Assembly: GCF_004124275.1 (NCBI RefSeq) | Contig: NZ_CP027218.1 | Coordinates: 2,359,501 to 2,423,500 of the forward strand | DNA length: 64,000 nucleotides | Origin: Pseudomonas sp. DTU12.3 | GTDB taxonomy: Bacteria > Pseudomonadota > Gammaproteobacteria > Pseudomonadales > Pseudomonadaceae | Direction of reading: 5' to 3' | Made by a program: the position numbers and the translations under genes | In this document: positions 49,824 to 59,023 of the stretch, in pieces | How positions within the stretch are numbered: the stretch's first letter is position 1 | How the letters are laid out: every line of letters starts with the position of its first letter | Notes under the pieces: model-generated | Seen by the model: the letters and a program-made list of their open reading frames with translations, nothing else | Database searches by the model: none | Told to the model about the DNA's origin: nothing

Positions 49824-51452
49824 ATGAAGATTTCTCGACGATGGTTCATGGCAGGCCTGGCGCTGACCGGCGCTGCCGTGCCGGCCGCTATTTACGGGCA
49901 TCGCGAATGGACCAGACCGGATCCGACGATCACTCCCGGCGAAGCCACGGTCGATCTGGCGGACACTGCCGGGCAACAATTGGCCAACGCCTTGCGCGGG
50001 GTCTGGAGCATTCGCTTTGAAGGGGCACAAATCGGCCTCGACGATTTGCCGCTGCAAGGGCTGGAACTGTTTCTGGATATTGCCCAGCGCGGGCGCGGTC
50101 TGCGCGGCTACGTGGATACCGCGCAAAACCTGCGTGGTGACGCCGAACCGCGTTACCGGATCATCGGCGACCTGGTGCAGGCCAAACCGTCCGAATTGTA
50201 TTGGCGGCTGATCGACTCGCAGGCGGCCGACGGTGCGCCGACGTACGAGTTGGCCGTGGTCCTCGATGAAGTCTGGGCCGATTTCGGCAATGCCGGCAGT
50301 GGCACCCTCAGCGGGCGTATTTTGCGCCTCGATCGGCCGCTCGGCCTGCCGGAGCAGAACAACCGCTTTGTCGCGCACAAGCAAATGTTCCCCGAAGCGC
50401 GGCAGCGTATCGGTCTCAATCCGACCTTGCTGGCCTGGCTGATCTCCCCCGAACATCGTCTGTTCCACCAGCTCTGGCATGCCTCGCGAGACAAATGGCA
50501 CACCTTGCCCGAAGACAAGCGCGATGCCCTGCGCGGCATCGGCTGGCAGCCCGGCCCGCGTGACCAGGAGCGTGATGCGCGCGGGCCGCGCAAGGATCGC
50601 AATGGCTCGGGCATCGACTTTTTCTTCATGCACCGGCACATGCTCGGGACGGCGCGTTCGATGCAGGCGCTGCCGTCATGGCCGCAATTCCCGATGCCGC
50701 AGCCTGCGCTTGAGCGCGATCGCCAGGGCTTCGCGCGTTATTTCGATAATCATGACGGCTACGCCTTGCCGCCCACCTGGCTGGCCAGCGATGACGCCGA
50801 CTACACCCAGTGGGTCAGCGACATCAAGACCGCCGAGACCTATCACAGCAACTTCGAGGTCTGGGAATCGCAATATCGCGACCCGCGTTATCTGGCGAAA
50901 CTGACCCTCGGCCAGTTGGGCTCGGAGATGGAACTGGGCCTGCACGACTGGCTGCACATGCGCTGGGCGTCGGTGCCGCGTGATCCGTCGAACGGCCAGC
51001 CGGTGCCATTCGCGCGTGATCCGGCAGACTTTTCCGCACGTTGGTACGCGGCTGAAAACGACTTTCTCGGCGACCCGTTTTCCTCCCATGTGAACCCGGT
51101 GTTCTGGCATTTCCATGGCTGGATCGATGACCGCCTCGAAGACTGGTTCAAGGCGCATGAGCGCTTTCACTCGGGTGAAGTCAGCCGGCAGGAAGTCAAC
51201 GGCGTGGCCTGGTTTGCGCCGGGGCGATGGGTCGAGGTCGATGATCCGTGGCTGGGGCCAGTCACGCACGGCTGCAGCACAGTGCCGGGATTGCAAGTCG
51301 GCAAGTCGATGGAAATGGACCCGGAAACCATGAAGCTGGCACTGCGCATCACCTTCAGCGAAGACGAAAAAGTCCTCGCCGGATTATTCCGCCGAGTGCC
51401 GAAACGGCCATGGTATGCGCGCCACCTCAAAGTAAAAACCCGCGAGACCTGA
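49824..51452 (+). CDS. pvdP: PvdP, periplasmic tyrosinase of chromophore maturation
   Basis: 542 residues, close to the P. aeruginosa length. The N-terminus MKISRRWFMAGLALTGAAVPA is a twin-arginine-type signal. Copper-site histidine clusters are visible in PEHRLFHQLWHASRDKWH, FFFMHRHMLG and VNPVFWHFHGWIDD. PvdP oxidises and cyclizes the ferribactin D-Tyr/Dab unit to the chromophore. The ATG at 49824 has GGTAGG at good spacing; in-frame starts upstream (49803, 49785) lack a site and precede the signal. Confidence 0.93.
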   Translation: MKISRRWFMAGLALTGAAVPAAIYGHREWTRPDPTITPGEATVDLADTAGQQLANALRGVWSIRFEGAQIGLDDLPLQGLELFLDIAQRGRGLRGYVDTAQNLRGDAEPRYRIIGDLVQAKPSELYWRLIDSQAADGAPTYELAVVLDEVWADFGNAGSGTLSGRILRLDRPLGLPEQNNRFVAHKQMFPEARQRIGLNPTLLAWLISPEHRLFHQLWHASRDKWHTLPEDKRDALRGIGWQPGPRDQERDARGPRKDRNGSGIDFFFMHRHMLGTARSMQALPSWPQFPMPQPALERDRQGFARYFDNHDGYALPPTWLASDDADYTQWVSDIKTAETYHSNFEVWESQYRDPRYLAKLTLGQLGSEMELGLHDWLHMRWASVPRDPSNGQPVPFARDPADFSARWYAAENDFLGDPFSSHVNPVFWHFHGWIDDRLEDWFKAHERFHSGEVSRQEVNGVAWFAPGRWVEVDDPWLGPVTHGCSTVPGLQVGKSMEMDPETMKLALRITFSEDEKVLAGLFRRVPKRPWYARHLKVKTRET

Positions 51453-51460
51453 TACATCCC

Positions 51461-51560
51461 TGTAGGAGCTGTCGAGTGCAACGAGGCTGCGATCTTTTGA
51501 TCTTGACTTAACCGCCAAGATCAAAAGATCGCAGCCTCGTTGCACTCGACAGCTCCTACA
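51461..51560. repeat. REPIN with perfect 44-bp arms between convergent pvdP and opmQ
   Basis: Both arms are identical inverted copies of 44 bases (starting TGTAGGAGCTGTCGAGTGCA) around a 12-base loop. In the other copies of this family one arm differs (TGCGGCACGC). The next 60 bases (51561-51621) are a low-complexity GT-rich stretch. Confidence 0.92.
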
Positions 51561-51621
51561 GGGGTTTGTGGTTGGGGTTTTGTGGTTTGGTTTTTGTGGT
51601 TTGTAGTGCCTGGGTTTTGGC

Positions 51622-53016
51622 TTAGAGGGTTTGCCAGCCGCCGCCTAGGGCTTTGTACAAGGCAATGCTCGCCTGCAGGCGAGACAGCCGCAGTTGCACG
51701 TTGAGGTCCTGCGCGGCATACAGCGTGCGCTGGGTTTCCAGCACGGTCAGCAAATCTTCGGCGCCGGCCTGATAGCGGCTCTGGGCGATGTCGAAAGCGG
51801 TCTGCGCCTGATTGAGTTCTTCGGTCTGCCACCGGCGTTGTTCGTCGAGACCGCGAATGCTGCTGAGGGCTTTTTCGACGTCGGCGAAACCGTTGATGAT
51901 CGCGCCTCGATAATCTTGCAGCAGTTCCTCCTGACGCGCGCTGGCCTTGTCGCGTTCGGCGCTCAGGCGACCGTTGTTGAAAATCGGCGCCACCAGCCCG
52001 GCCGTGAGGTTATAGAAAGGGCTGCGCAGCATGTCGCTGAAACGGTCGGAGCCGGAACCCAGTTCGGCACTGAGGGTGACGCTGGGCAGCATTTTCGCCC
52101 GGGCCACGGTGACGTCGGCGCGGGCGGCGGCCAGTTGAGCTTCAGCGCGAGCGATGTCCGGGCGGCGGTTGAGCAGCTCGCTGGGCACCCCGGCACCGAT
52201 CACCGGCCATTGCAGTCGGGCAAAGTTTTCCTCGCTGACCGGCAGTTCCTGCACGGGGCGGCCGAGGAGGGCGGCGAGGCTGATTCTGGCGTCGCGCGCC
52301 TGTTGCTGGACCAACGGCAATTGCCGTTGCTGCGCCGCCACCAGACTCTTCTGTTGCGCCAGTTCCAGCGCGGTGGCGGAACCGGAATCAAAGCGCGTCT
52401 GCACCAATTTCAAAACGCTCAGTGCGTTGGTCAGATTGAGTTCGGCGATTCGGCATTGCTCATTCAGCGACAGCGTTAGCGCGTAGCTGTTGGCGACACT
52501 GCTGAGCAGCGTCAGCTCCACCGTGGCCCGATCGAATTCGCTGGCGCGCAAGCTGAATTGCGCACTGTCGCGGCTGGCGCGCTGGCCGCCCCAGAAGTCG
52601 ATTTCGTAACTGGCATTGAGGTTGGCGTCGAAGTAATCCACCGCCTTGTTGCTGCTGTCAGCGTCCAGTTGGCTATAGCCGCTGCCGCGCATTAACTTCT
52701 GGCGGTTGGCGTTCATTCCGGCCTTGACCTCCGGCAGCAGCGAGCCGCCGGCAATCACTGTCGTGGCCTGCGCCTGACGAACGCGCGCGACGGCCGCCGC
52801 GAGGTCAAAACTGCCGGCCCGAGCCTGTTCGATCAAGCTATCGAGTTCTGGGCTGGCGAACTGCGTCCACCAGCGCACGTCGTTGCGGCTGGCATTGTCG
52901 CTGTGTGCTGTTTGCCAGGTGGCGGGAGGCAGCAGGCCGCTTTCCGGGCGCTGGGCGGGACTGCCGCAAGCGCTGAGAAGCAGGCACACGGTCAAGAGGC
53001 TGAGACGCGGTTTCAT
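51622..53016 (-). CDS. opmQ: OpmQ, outer-membrane efflux lipoprotein
   Basis: 464 residues. A lipoprotein signal with lipobox LSAC (Cys17) is followed by two outer-membrane efflux-protein (TolC/OprM-type) repeats rich in long helices. I use the ATG at 53016, since the 32-residue upstream extension would run into pvdT and hide the signal peptide. It is the outer-membrane partner of PvdR-PvdT in pyoverdine secretion and recycling, and follows pvdT by 7 bp. Confidence 0.9.
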   Translation of the reverse strand: MKPRLSLLTVCLLLSACGSPAQRPESGLLPPATWQTAHSDNASRNDVRWWTQFASPELDSLIEQARAGSFDLAAAVARVRQAQATTVIAGGSLLPEVKAGMNANRQKLMRGSGYSQLDADSSNKAVDYFDANLNASYEIDFWGGQRASRDSAQFSLRASEFDRATVELTLLSSVANSYALTLSLNEQCRIAELNLTNALSVLKLVQTRFDSGSATALELAQQKSLVAAQQRQLPLVQQQARDARISLAALLGRPVQELPVSEENFARLQWPVIGAGVPSELLNRRPDIARAEAQLAAARADVTVARAKMLPSVTLSAELGSGSDRFSDMLRSPFYNLTAGLVAPIFNNGRLSAERDKASARQEELLQDYRGAIINGFADVEKALSSIRGLDEQRRWQTEELNQAQTAFDIAQSRYQAGAEDLLTVLETQRTLYAAQDLNVQLRLSRLQASIALYKALGGGWQTL

Positions 53017-53023
53017 AGATCGA

Positions 53024-54997
53024 TCATTCACTGGTAAGGGCCGTGACCGGGTCGAGCCGGGCAGCTTTGCGAGCGGGCATGAAGCCGAAAACAACACCGG
53101 TGACCAATGCACAGCCGAAAGCGCCGAGCACAGCCATCAGGGAGAAAGCGACGGCGACTTCGCTGAGAATCAGCACACCGCCGACCAGCAGCGCCAAAGC
53201 GATACCGGCCAGCCCGCCGACCACCGACAGCATCACCGCTTCGGTGAGGAACTGGCGCAGGATGTCGCGTTGCCGCGCGCCGGTGGCCATGCGAATACCA
53301 ATCTCGCGGGTGCGTTCGCGTACGGTCATCAGCATGATGTTCATCACGCCGATGCCGCCGACCAGCAGCGAGATGGCGGCAATCGAGCCGAGCATCAGCG
53401 ACAGGGTGTTTTGCGTGCGCGCTTCGGCCTGGATCATCGCCGCGTTGTTGGTCAGCTCGTAATCGTGTTTGCCGTTGTGCAGGCGGCGCATCAGCTCGTC
53501 GATGGCCAGTTCGGCCTCTTTGACCTTGCGTGCGTCGCTCGCAGCGATCACCACATATTCCGGATTGTGCCCACCGAGCAGGCGAATGGCGGCGGCGGAG
53601 TAGGGCACGGCGATACGGTTGTCGCTGTCCTGATCGCCGGAACTGGAGCCTTTTTCGGCGAGCACGCCGACCACCTGGAACGGCACGTTCTCGATCAGGA
53701 TGTATTGGCCGATCGGGTTGCTGACGCCCTTGAGCAACTTGTCGCGAATCTTCGTGCCGATCACCGCCACTGCGGCGGCGTTGCGCTCATCGGCGTCGGT
53801 AAAGTAGCTGCCCTGAATCACTGGCCAGTTGAAAATGCTCGGGAAATTGGTGTCATTGCCGCCGACGTAGGCGCTCTGGTCGACGTTGCCAAAACGCACC
53901 GCCACCTCGGCACCGGCCACCGGCATGATCCGTTTGACCTGCGGCAGGGTCTTCAGCGCGGCGACGTCATCAAGGGTGATCACTCCGAGTGGCGTGCGCG
54001 GGTTGGGCGAAGCGCCGCTGAGGTAGAGCAGGTTCGAGCCGAACGCGCCCATCTGCGCCATGACCTGGCGTTTGCTGCCTTCGCCGACGGCGAGCATCAC
54101 CACCACCGACGCCACGCCGATGACGATGCCAAGCAGCGTCAGCGCCGTGCGGAAACGGTTGATCCACATCACCCGCCACGCGGCTTGCACAGCGTCGACC
54201 AGTTCGCCTTTCCAGGCGCCACTGGCTTCGGCGCCTTCGCTGAGGCGTTTGCGCAGATCGACCGCCTGCAAGGCGCCGGGGTTGGCCGAGTTCTGTGCGT
54301 CGGGATTGTCGCGGGCGCTGTCGCTGATGATCAGCCCGTCGCGAATTTCGATGATGCGCTTGGCGCGGGCGGCGACTTCGCGATCGTGGGTAATGAGAAT
54401 GACCACGTGGCCCTGGCTCGCCAGCTCATCGAGCAGGGTCATGACTTCTTTGCCGCTGTGGCTGTCGAGGGCGCCGGTCGGTTCGTCGGCAAGAATAATG
54501 TGCCCGCCGTTCATCAGCGCCCGGGCGATCGACACCCGCTGCTGCTGACCGCCGGACAATTGGTGCGGGCGGTTGCCGGTGCGCTCGCCCAGACCGAGGC
54601 GTTGCAACAGCGCGGCCGCATGAGCGTGGCGCGCCGCCGCCGGAGTGCCGGCATAGATCGCCGGCATCTCGACGTTTTCCTGGGCCGAGCTGGACGGAAT
54701 CAAGTGATAGCCCTGGAAAACAAAACCAAAGGCTTCGCGGCGCAGCCAGGCCAGTTCGTCGCTGCTCAGGTGCGCAACGTTTTCGCCGGCAAACAGGTAT
54801 TCGCCCGAGGTCGGTCGGTCGAGGCAGCCGAGGATGTTCATCAGCGTCGACTTGCCGGAACCGGAGGCGCCGACGATCGCGACGAATTCCCCGGCGTGGA
54901 TCGACAGGTCGATGCCGCGCAACACGTCAACTTTGGGGGTGTCCTGTCCGCCGTAGGATTTGCGGATGTCTTTGAGGTCGATCAGCGGCGTTTGCAT
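53024..54997 (-). CDS. pvdT: PvdT, MacB-type ABC transporter (ATPase-permease fusion)
   Basis: 657 residues. The N-terminal ATPase (about 1-230) has Walker [10 protein letters not shown], signature LSGGQQQR and Walker [13 protein letters not shown] four-helix MacB permease follows, with one segment near 280-305, a large periplasmic domain (about 305-525) and three segments to the C-terminus. With PvdR and OpmQ it forms the tripartite pyoverdine pump. Its ATG directly follows the pvdR stop codon. Confidence 0.93.
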   Translation of the reverse strand: MQTPLIDLKDIRKSYGGQDTPKVDVLRGIDLSIHAGEFVAIVGASGSGKSTLMNILGCLDRPTSGEYLFAGENVAHLSSDELAWLRREAFGFVFQGYHLIPSSSAQENVEMPAIYAGTPAAARHAHAAALLQRLGLGERTGNRPHQLSGGQQQRVSIARALMNGGHIILADEPTGALDSHSGKEVMTLLDELASQGHVVILITHDREVAARAKRIIEIRDGLIISDSARDNPDAQNSANPGALQAVDLRKRLSEGAEASGAWKGELVDAVQAAWRVMWINRFRTALTLLGIVIGVASVVVMLAVGEGSKRQVMAQMGAFGSNLLYLSGASPNPRTPLGVITLDDVAALKTLPQVKRIMPVAGAEVAVRFGNVDQSAYVGGNDTNFPSIFNWPVIQGSYFTDADERNAAAVAVIGTKIRDKLLKGVSNPIGQYILIENVPFQVVGVLAEKGSSSGDQDSDNRIAVPYSAAAIRLLGGHNPEYVVIAASDARKVKEAELAIDELMRRLHNGKHDYELTNNAAMIQAEARTQNTLSLMLGSIAAISLLVGGIGVMNIMLMTVRERTREIGIRMATGARQRDILRQFLTEAVMLSVVGGLAGIALALLVGGVLILSEVAVAFSLMAVLGAFGCALVTGVVFGFMPARKAARLDPVTALTSE

Positions 54998-56173
54998 TTA
55001 GCCTCCGCTTCCCTCTGCCGGACCGATCAACAGGTGATCGCCTTCCTTCAAGCCGTCGAGAATCTGCACTTGCAAGCGGTCGCTGAGACCGGTGCGCACC
55101 TGGCGATGCTCGATGTCGCCGTTCTTCGCCACGACCCGCGCGATCTGATTGCCGGCCACCTGACCTTCGTTGTGCAGTGCGGCGACCGGTGCGGTGATTA
55201 CGTCTTTGGCGCTGCCGGCGACAAAAAATACCTGGGTGGTCATTTCGGCCATCAGCGCGTTGTCGCTGTTTTCGACGTCGAGCAGGACTGTGTAGAGAAC
55301 CACGCGGCCGCTGCCGCTCTTGCTCGTACTGTTCGGGCTGCCACCGCCCTGGCTGGTCTGGTCCAGCGGTTTCGGTGGTACCGGGAGGATCTGCCGTACG
55401 GTGCTGGCCCAGCGCCGACTGCCGCCGCTGAGGGTGGTGAAGTAGGCGTTCATGCCGGGTTTGACGTGGCCGATGTCGGCTTCGGACACTTCCGCCCAGA
55501 CGGTCATGGGCGACAGTTTGGCAATGCGCAGGATCAGCGGGGTCTGCTGCTGGGCGTTGAGGGTCTGGCCTTCACGGGCGTCGATGTTGACCACGGTGCC
55601 GGACATCGGCGCGTAGATTCGGGTGTAACCGAGTTCGGCCTGATCGCTGCGCAGGCTGGCCTGGGCCTGGCGGATCTGCGCCTGGAACATGTCGATGCGC
55701 GCCTGGGTGGCTTTCAGTTCGGCGCGGGCGGTCTGCACGTCTTCTTCGCGGGTCGCGCCGCCGGCTGCCAGGTTCTGCTGGCGCTGATATTTCTGCTGCG
55801 CCAGCTCGTGCTGCGCGCGTTGCTCTTGTAGCTGGGCCTTGAGGTTTTCGATGGAAAATTGCCCGGCGTCGAGCTTGGCTTTCTGCGTCGACGGATCGAT
55901 TTCCACCAACAGTTGGCCTTCCTTGACCACGTCGCCGACTTCCACATGGATCTTCTGGATCTGCCCCGACGCCTGCGCGCCGACATCCACGTAACGCCGT
56001 GGTTGCAGGGTGCCCAGCGCGGTCACGCTGCTTTCGATGTCGCCGCGACCGACTTGCACGGTGGTGAATTTGTCCCGGCCCGGCGGCATGATCTGCCAGG
56101 CGGCGTAGGCAACAACAGGAATCAGACAAAGGGCTACGAGCAGCGCGCGTCGGGCGGGGCGGGGACGTTTCAT
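54998..56173 (-). CDS. pvdR: PvdR, periplasmic adaptor of the PvdRT-OpmQ pump
   Basis: 391 residues, the usual PvdR length, starting MKRPRPARRALLVALC at the ATG at 56173. An upstream in-frame GTG at 56218 would add 15 residues before the membrane segment and is less likely. It has one N-terminal membrane segment (about 8-28), a lipoyl half-motif, a long helical hairpin (about 95-180, Gln/Ala-rich) and beta-barrel domains of the MacA/HlyD type. First gene of pvdR-pvdT-opmQ, with an exact PvdS box upstream. Confidence 0.92.
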   Translation of the reverse strand: MKRPRPARRALLVALCLIPVVAYAAWQIMPPGRDKFTTVQVGRGDIESSVTALGTLQPRRYVDVGAQASGQIQKIHVEVGDVVKEGQLLVEIDPSTQKAKLDAGQFSIENLKAQLQEQRAQHELAQQKYQRQQNLAAGGATREEDVQTARAELKATQARIDMFQAQIRQAQASLRSDQAELGYTRIYAPMSGTVVNIDAREGQTLNAQQQTPLILRIAKLSPMTVWAEVSEADIGHVKPGMNAYFTTLSGGSRRWASTVRQILPVPPKPLDQTSQGGGSPNSTSKSGSGRVVLYTVLLDVENSDNALMAEMTTQVFFVAGSAKDVITAPVAALHNEGQVAGNQIARVVAKNGDIEHRQVRTGLSDRLQVQILDGLKEGDHLLIGPAEGSGG

Positions 56174-56281
56174 GCAGGGTTCCGGCCAGTGGAATTCGGC
56201 CCGTCGTTCAAGTGGCACGCAAAAAAAGGGGCGGCTGAACGCTGTCGCGGCAAGCGACAGACACGGGGAGCTGTCCTGTAA

Positions 56282-56305
56282 ACGATGAAAGTCGCGGGGA
56301 ATTTA
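56282..56305 (-). promoter_or_regulatory. PvdS-dependent promoter of pvdRT-opmQ
   Basis: On the minus strand TAAAT (56305-56301), 16 bases, CGT (56284-56282): exact match. It sits in the 324-bp gap between pvdR and fpvI; besides this and the Fur-like box I see no gene there. Confidence 0.75.
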
Positions 56306-56381
56306 AGCGGAGACACAGGATGTTACAGGTATAGAGCGGCATTATTTATCGGGCAAAGACAAACGCCACTTTAAATCTATA

Positions 56382-56396
56382 TGAGAATTACTATAA
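56382..56396 (+). promoter_or_regulatory. Fur-like box upstream of fpvI
   Basis: TGAGAATTACTATAA matches 11 of 14 informative positions of the 7-1-7 Fur motif TGATAATnATTATCA. It lies about 100 bp before fpvI in an AT-rich promoter region. Confidence 0.55.
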
Positions 56397-56497
56397 ATTA
56401 CGCGCCTCAAGTTGCCACTATCGTGCTACTGCCCAAATCGCCATCGCGGATCGGGTTAAAAAGGACATAAACCGCAGCAGTCTTGCGGCCGGGAGTC

Positions 56498-56980
56498 ATG
56501 TTGGAAAACTACTATCGCGAGTTGGTGTGTTTCCTTAACGCCAAACTCGGCAATCGCCAGATTGCCGAAGATGTGGTGCATGACGCCTATTTGCGTGTGC
56601 TGGAACGTTCCAGCGACACGCCGATCGAGCAGCCCCGGGCCTTTCTTTATCGCACGGCACTCAATCTGGTGATCGACGATCATCGGCGCAATGCCCTGCG
56701 TCAGGTCGAATCGCTGGAAGTGCTCGACAGCGAAGAACGCTATTTCACCCCGTCACCGCACAATACCCTCGATCATGGCCAGCGCCTGGAGATGCTCCAG
56801 CGGGCATTGGCCGAATTGTCTGCAGCCTGTCGCGAAAGTTTTTTGCTGCGCAAAATCGAAGGTTTGTCGCATCTGGAGATCGCCGAACACCTTGGTATCT
56901 CCAAGGCGCTGGTGGAAAAACACATCGTCAACGCGATGAAGCACTGCCGCCTGCGCATCAAACAATGGGATGCCCATTGA
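56498..56980 (+). CDS. fpvI: FpvI, ECF sigma factor for the ferripyoverdine receptor
   Basis: 160 residues: sigma-70 region 2 (about 1-75, IAEDVVHDAYLRVLER) and region 4 (about 100-155, SHLEIAEHLGISKALVEKHI). The size and N-terminus (MLENYYREL) fit FpvI, not the larger PvdS. I use the ATG at 56498 with GGGAG upstream, not the TTG at 56483. FpvI directs transcription of fpvA after ferripyoverdine signalling. No fpvR anti-sigma gene lies beside it: pvdR and pvdA are the flanking genes. Confidence 0.88.
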   Translation: MLENYYRELVCFLNAKLGNRQIAEDVVHDAYLRVLERSSDTPIEQPRAFLYRTALNLVIDDHRRNALRQVESLEVLDSEERYFTPSPHNTLDHGQRLEMLQRALAELSAACRESFLLRKIEGLSHLEIAEHLGISKALVEKHIVNAMKHCRLRIKQWDAH

Positions 56981-56991
56981 GCCGTCGCCGT

Positions 56992-57015
56992 TAAATTTTA
57001 TTTCACTGTCCTCGT
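56992..57015 (+). promoter_or_regulatory. PvdS-dependent promoter of pvdA
   Basis: TAAAT (56992-56996), 16 bases, CGT (57013-57015): exact match, about 100 bp before the pvdA ATG. Confidence 0.78.
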
Positions 57016-57114
57016 TCCTACTCAACAGACGACCTGCTGTCCTGCTCAAGGCCGGTCAGGTCACTTAGGCTCTCCTTGCCCCTTGTTGAGGGGTTCATCC
57101 AGAGGACACTGGAA

Positions 57115-58449
57115 ATGACTCAGGCAATTGCATCGCCCATCGTTCACGACCTGATCGGCGTCGGTTTCGGCCCTTCGAACCTGGCGCTGGCCATCGCTCT
57201 GCAAGAGCGCGGCCCGACCCATGGCGAGCTGGATGTACTGTTCCTCGACAAGCAGGCTGACTACAGCTGGCACGGCAACACCCTGTCGACGCAAAGCGAG
57301 TTGCAGATTTCCTTCCTCAAGGATCTGGTGACCCTGCGCAATCCGACCAGCCCGTATTCGTTCGTCAACTATCTGAAATACCACGGCCGTCTGGTCGACT
57401 TCATCAACCTCGGCACCTTCTACCCGTGCCGCATGGAGTACAACGACTACCTGCGCTGGGTCGCCGGGCAGTTCACCGAGCAGAGCCGTTACGGCGAAGA
57501 AGTGCTGACCATCGAGCCGGTGCTGCACAACCATCAGGTTGAAGCGCTGCGCGTTATTTCCCGTGGCAGCGACGGCCACCAACATGTGCGCACGACCCGT
57601 TCGGTGGTGGTCAGCGCCGGCGGCACGCCGCGTATTCCGGAGGCGTTCAAGGCGCTGAAGGGCGACACCCGTGTGTTCCACCACTCGCAATACCTGTCGC
57701 AAATGGCCAAGCAGCCATGCGTCAACAATCAGCCGATGAGCATTGCGATCATCGGTGGCGGGCAGAGCGCGGCGGAAGCGTTCATTGACCTGAACGATTC
57801 GTTCCCGTCGGTGCAGGTCGACATGATCCTGCGCGGCTCGGCACTCAAGCCTGCGGACGACAGCCCGTTCGTCAACGAAGTGTTCTCGCCGGAGTTCACC
57901 GACCTGGTGTTCCAGCAGAACAGCGCCGAGCGTGAGCGTCTGGTCAACGAGTACCACAACACCAACTACTCAGTGGTCGACATCGACCTGATCGAGCGCA
58001 TCTATGGGATCTTCTATCGCCAGAAAGTCTCGGGTGTTGCCCGTCACGCGTTCCGCACCCTGACTACCGTTCAAAGCGCTACCGCGACCGAAAACGGTAT
58101 CGAACTGGCCGTGCGCAATAACGCCACGGGCGAAGTCACCGTGCGCAACTACGATGCGGTGGTATTGGCTACCGGTTACGAGCGCCAGATGCACCGCAAA
58201 CTGCTGGCGCCGCTGGAAGAGTACCTCGGCGACTTCGAAGTGGATCGCAACTACAAACTGATCACCGACGAGCGCTGCAAGGCCGGCATCTACATGCAGG
58301 GCTTCTGCCAGGCCAGCCATGGTCTGAGCGACACGCTGCTGTCGGTGTTGCCGATCCGCGCGGACGAGATTGCCGGTTCGTTGTATGAGCATGGCAAGAA
58401 TCGTGGGCATCGTTCGATGGCGGATCTGTTGTTGGCGACTGCCAGTTAA
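57115..58449 (+). CDS. pvdA: PvdA, L-ornithine N5-monooxygenase
   Basis: 444 residues, matching the family. FAD motif GVGFGPSNLALAI is near the N-terminus, the NADPH motif is IAIIGGGQSAAEAF (about 205-220), and the C-terminal ATGYER motif is present. It hydroxylates ornithine to N5-hydroxyornithine, the precursor for the two OHOrn-type modules. The ATG at 57115 has AGAGGA upstream; a TTG at 57076 in frame is rejected. Confidence 0.95.
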   Translation: MTQAIASPIVHDLIGVGFGPSNLALAIALQERGPTHGELDVLFLDKQADYSWHGNTLSTQSELQISFLKDLVTLRNPTSPYSFVNYLKYHGRLVDFINLGTFYPCRMEYNDYLRWVAGQFTEQSRYGEEVLTIEPVLHNHQVEALRVISRGSDGHQHVRTTRSVVVSAGGTPRIPEAFKALKGDTRVFHHSQYLSQMAKQPCVNNQPMSIAIIGGGQSAAEAFIDLNDSFPSVQVDMILRGSALKPADDSPFVNEVFSPEFTDLVFQQNSAERERLVNEYHNTNYSVVDIDLIERIYGIFYRQKVSGVARHAFRTLTTVQSATATENGIELAVRNNATGEVTVRNYDAVVLATGYERQMHRKLLAPLEEYLGDFEVDRNYKLITDERCKAGIYMQGFCQASHGLSDTLLSVLPIRADEIAGSLYEHGKNRGHRSMADLLLATAS

Positions 58450-58475
58450 AATCTGCGGCGCGGGAAAGACCGCTA

Positions 58476-58546
58476 TCGCGAGCAGGCTCGCTCCCACAAT
58501 GGTTCTGTGTACGCAGGACAAAATGTGGGAGCGAGCCTGCTCGCGA
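58476..58546. repeat. REPIN (inverse arm order) downstream of pvdA
   Basis: TCGCGAGCAGGCTCGCTCCCACA (58476-58498) and its exact inverted copy (58524-58546) flank 25 bases. This is the second REP family with the arms facing outward. It is the first element of the 574-bp gap before the Mg2+ ATPase gene. Confidence 0.85.
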
Positions 58547-58631
58547 AGGGGCCATCAAAAGCGCCACACATTCTGTTCCTGAACCCTTCCTGAACATCCC
58601 CCACATTCCCCGACACACTGCCTTTTGCGGG

Positions 58632-59023
58632 TTTACTCTCCAGACATCGGGGCGTAAGCTTCGCGCGTTTTCATCAATAGCGGAGACCCACAGTGGGTAC
58701 TTGTTCGAGTGACAGTTGTCGGCCGGTCTCGGTAACCGGCAGATTCTCGGCAAGATAACGCGCAGACTTTCTCTGTCGTTGTCTCGCCGTAAAAGCGAGC
58801 AGCGGCATCCCGTGCATGCCCCGTCCTGGGCCATGTCTGGACGTTCCTTCTCATCGACGCTGAACAGAGCGTGATGTCGACTTTATCGTCGTCATCGCAG
58901 CCCTATCGACACGCCTGTCTTTTCTGACCGGCGCGCCAAGCCTTGCCGTGCCGGTTTTTCCGGCGGACGAGGCGCGGCCGTACCTGCTTGACGGTTTCCC
59001 GGCTGACCATAGGGGCAACAGCC
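58632..59023 (+). promoter_or_regulatory. Long 5' region / putative leader of the Mg2+ ATPase gene
   Basis: About 390 bases without a long gene. Several hairpins are readable (CTCGCCGTAAAAGCGAG at about 58782-58798; GCCGGTTTTTCCGGC near 58958-58973). Two short ORFs occur: a 15-codon proline-rich one (58816-58863) and a 17-codon one (58874-58927, MSTLSSSSQPYRHACLF). Mg2+ transporter genes of other gammaproteobacteria carry long regulatory leaders. I see no M-box consensus. Confidence 0.4.
58816..58863 (+). CDS. Candidate proline-rich leader peptide of mgtA (15 codons)
   Basis: ATG-initiated ORF encoding MPRPGPCLDVPSHRR, four prolines in fifteen residues and three in the first six. Enterobacterial MgtL leaders are similarly short, proline-rich and end in arginines. 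The ribosome binding site is poor (GAGCAGCGG upstream), so this is tentative and could be chance. Confidence 0.25.
   Translation: MPRPGPCLDVPSHRR

Noticed and set aside
56498..56980. The sigma gene as PvdS
   Set aside because: The protein is only 160 residues, starts MLENYYREL, and lies between pvdR and pvdA as fpvI does; PvdS is longer with a different N-terminus.
57076..57114. An upstream TTG start for pvdA giving 13 extra residues
   Set aside because: The ATG at 57115 has a good AGAGGA site and gives the usual family length.
58632..59023. M-box (ykoK) riboswitch upstream of mgtA
   Set aside because: I could not find the conserved M-box core sequences; only generic hairpins are visible.
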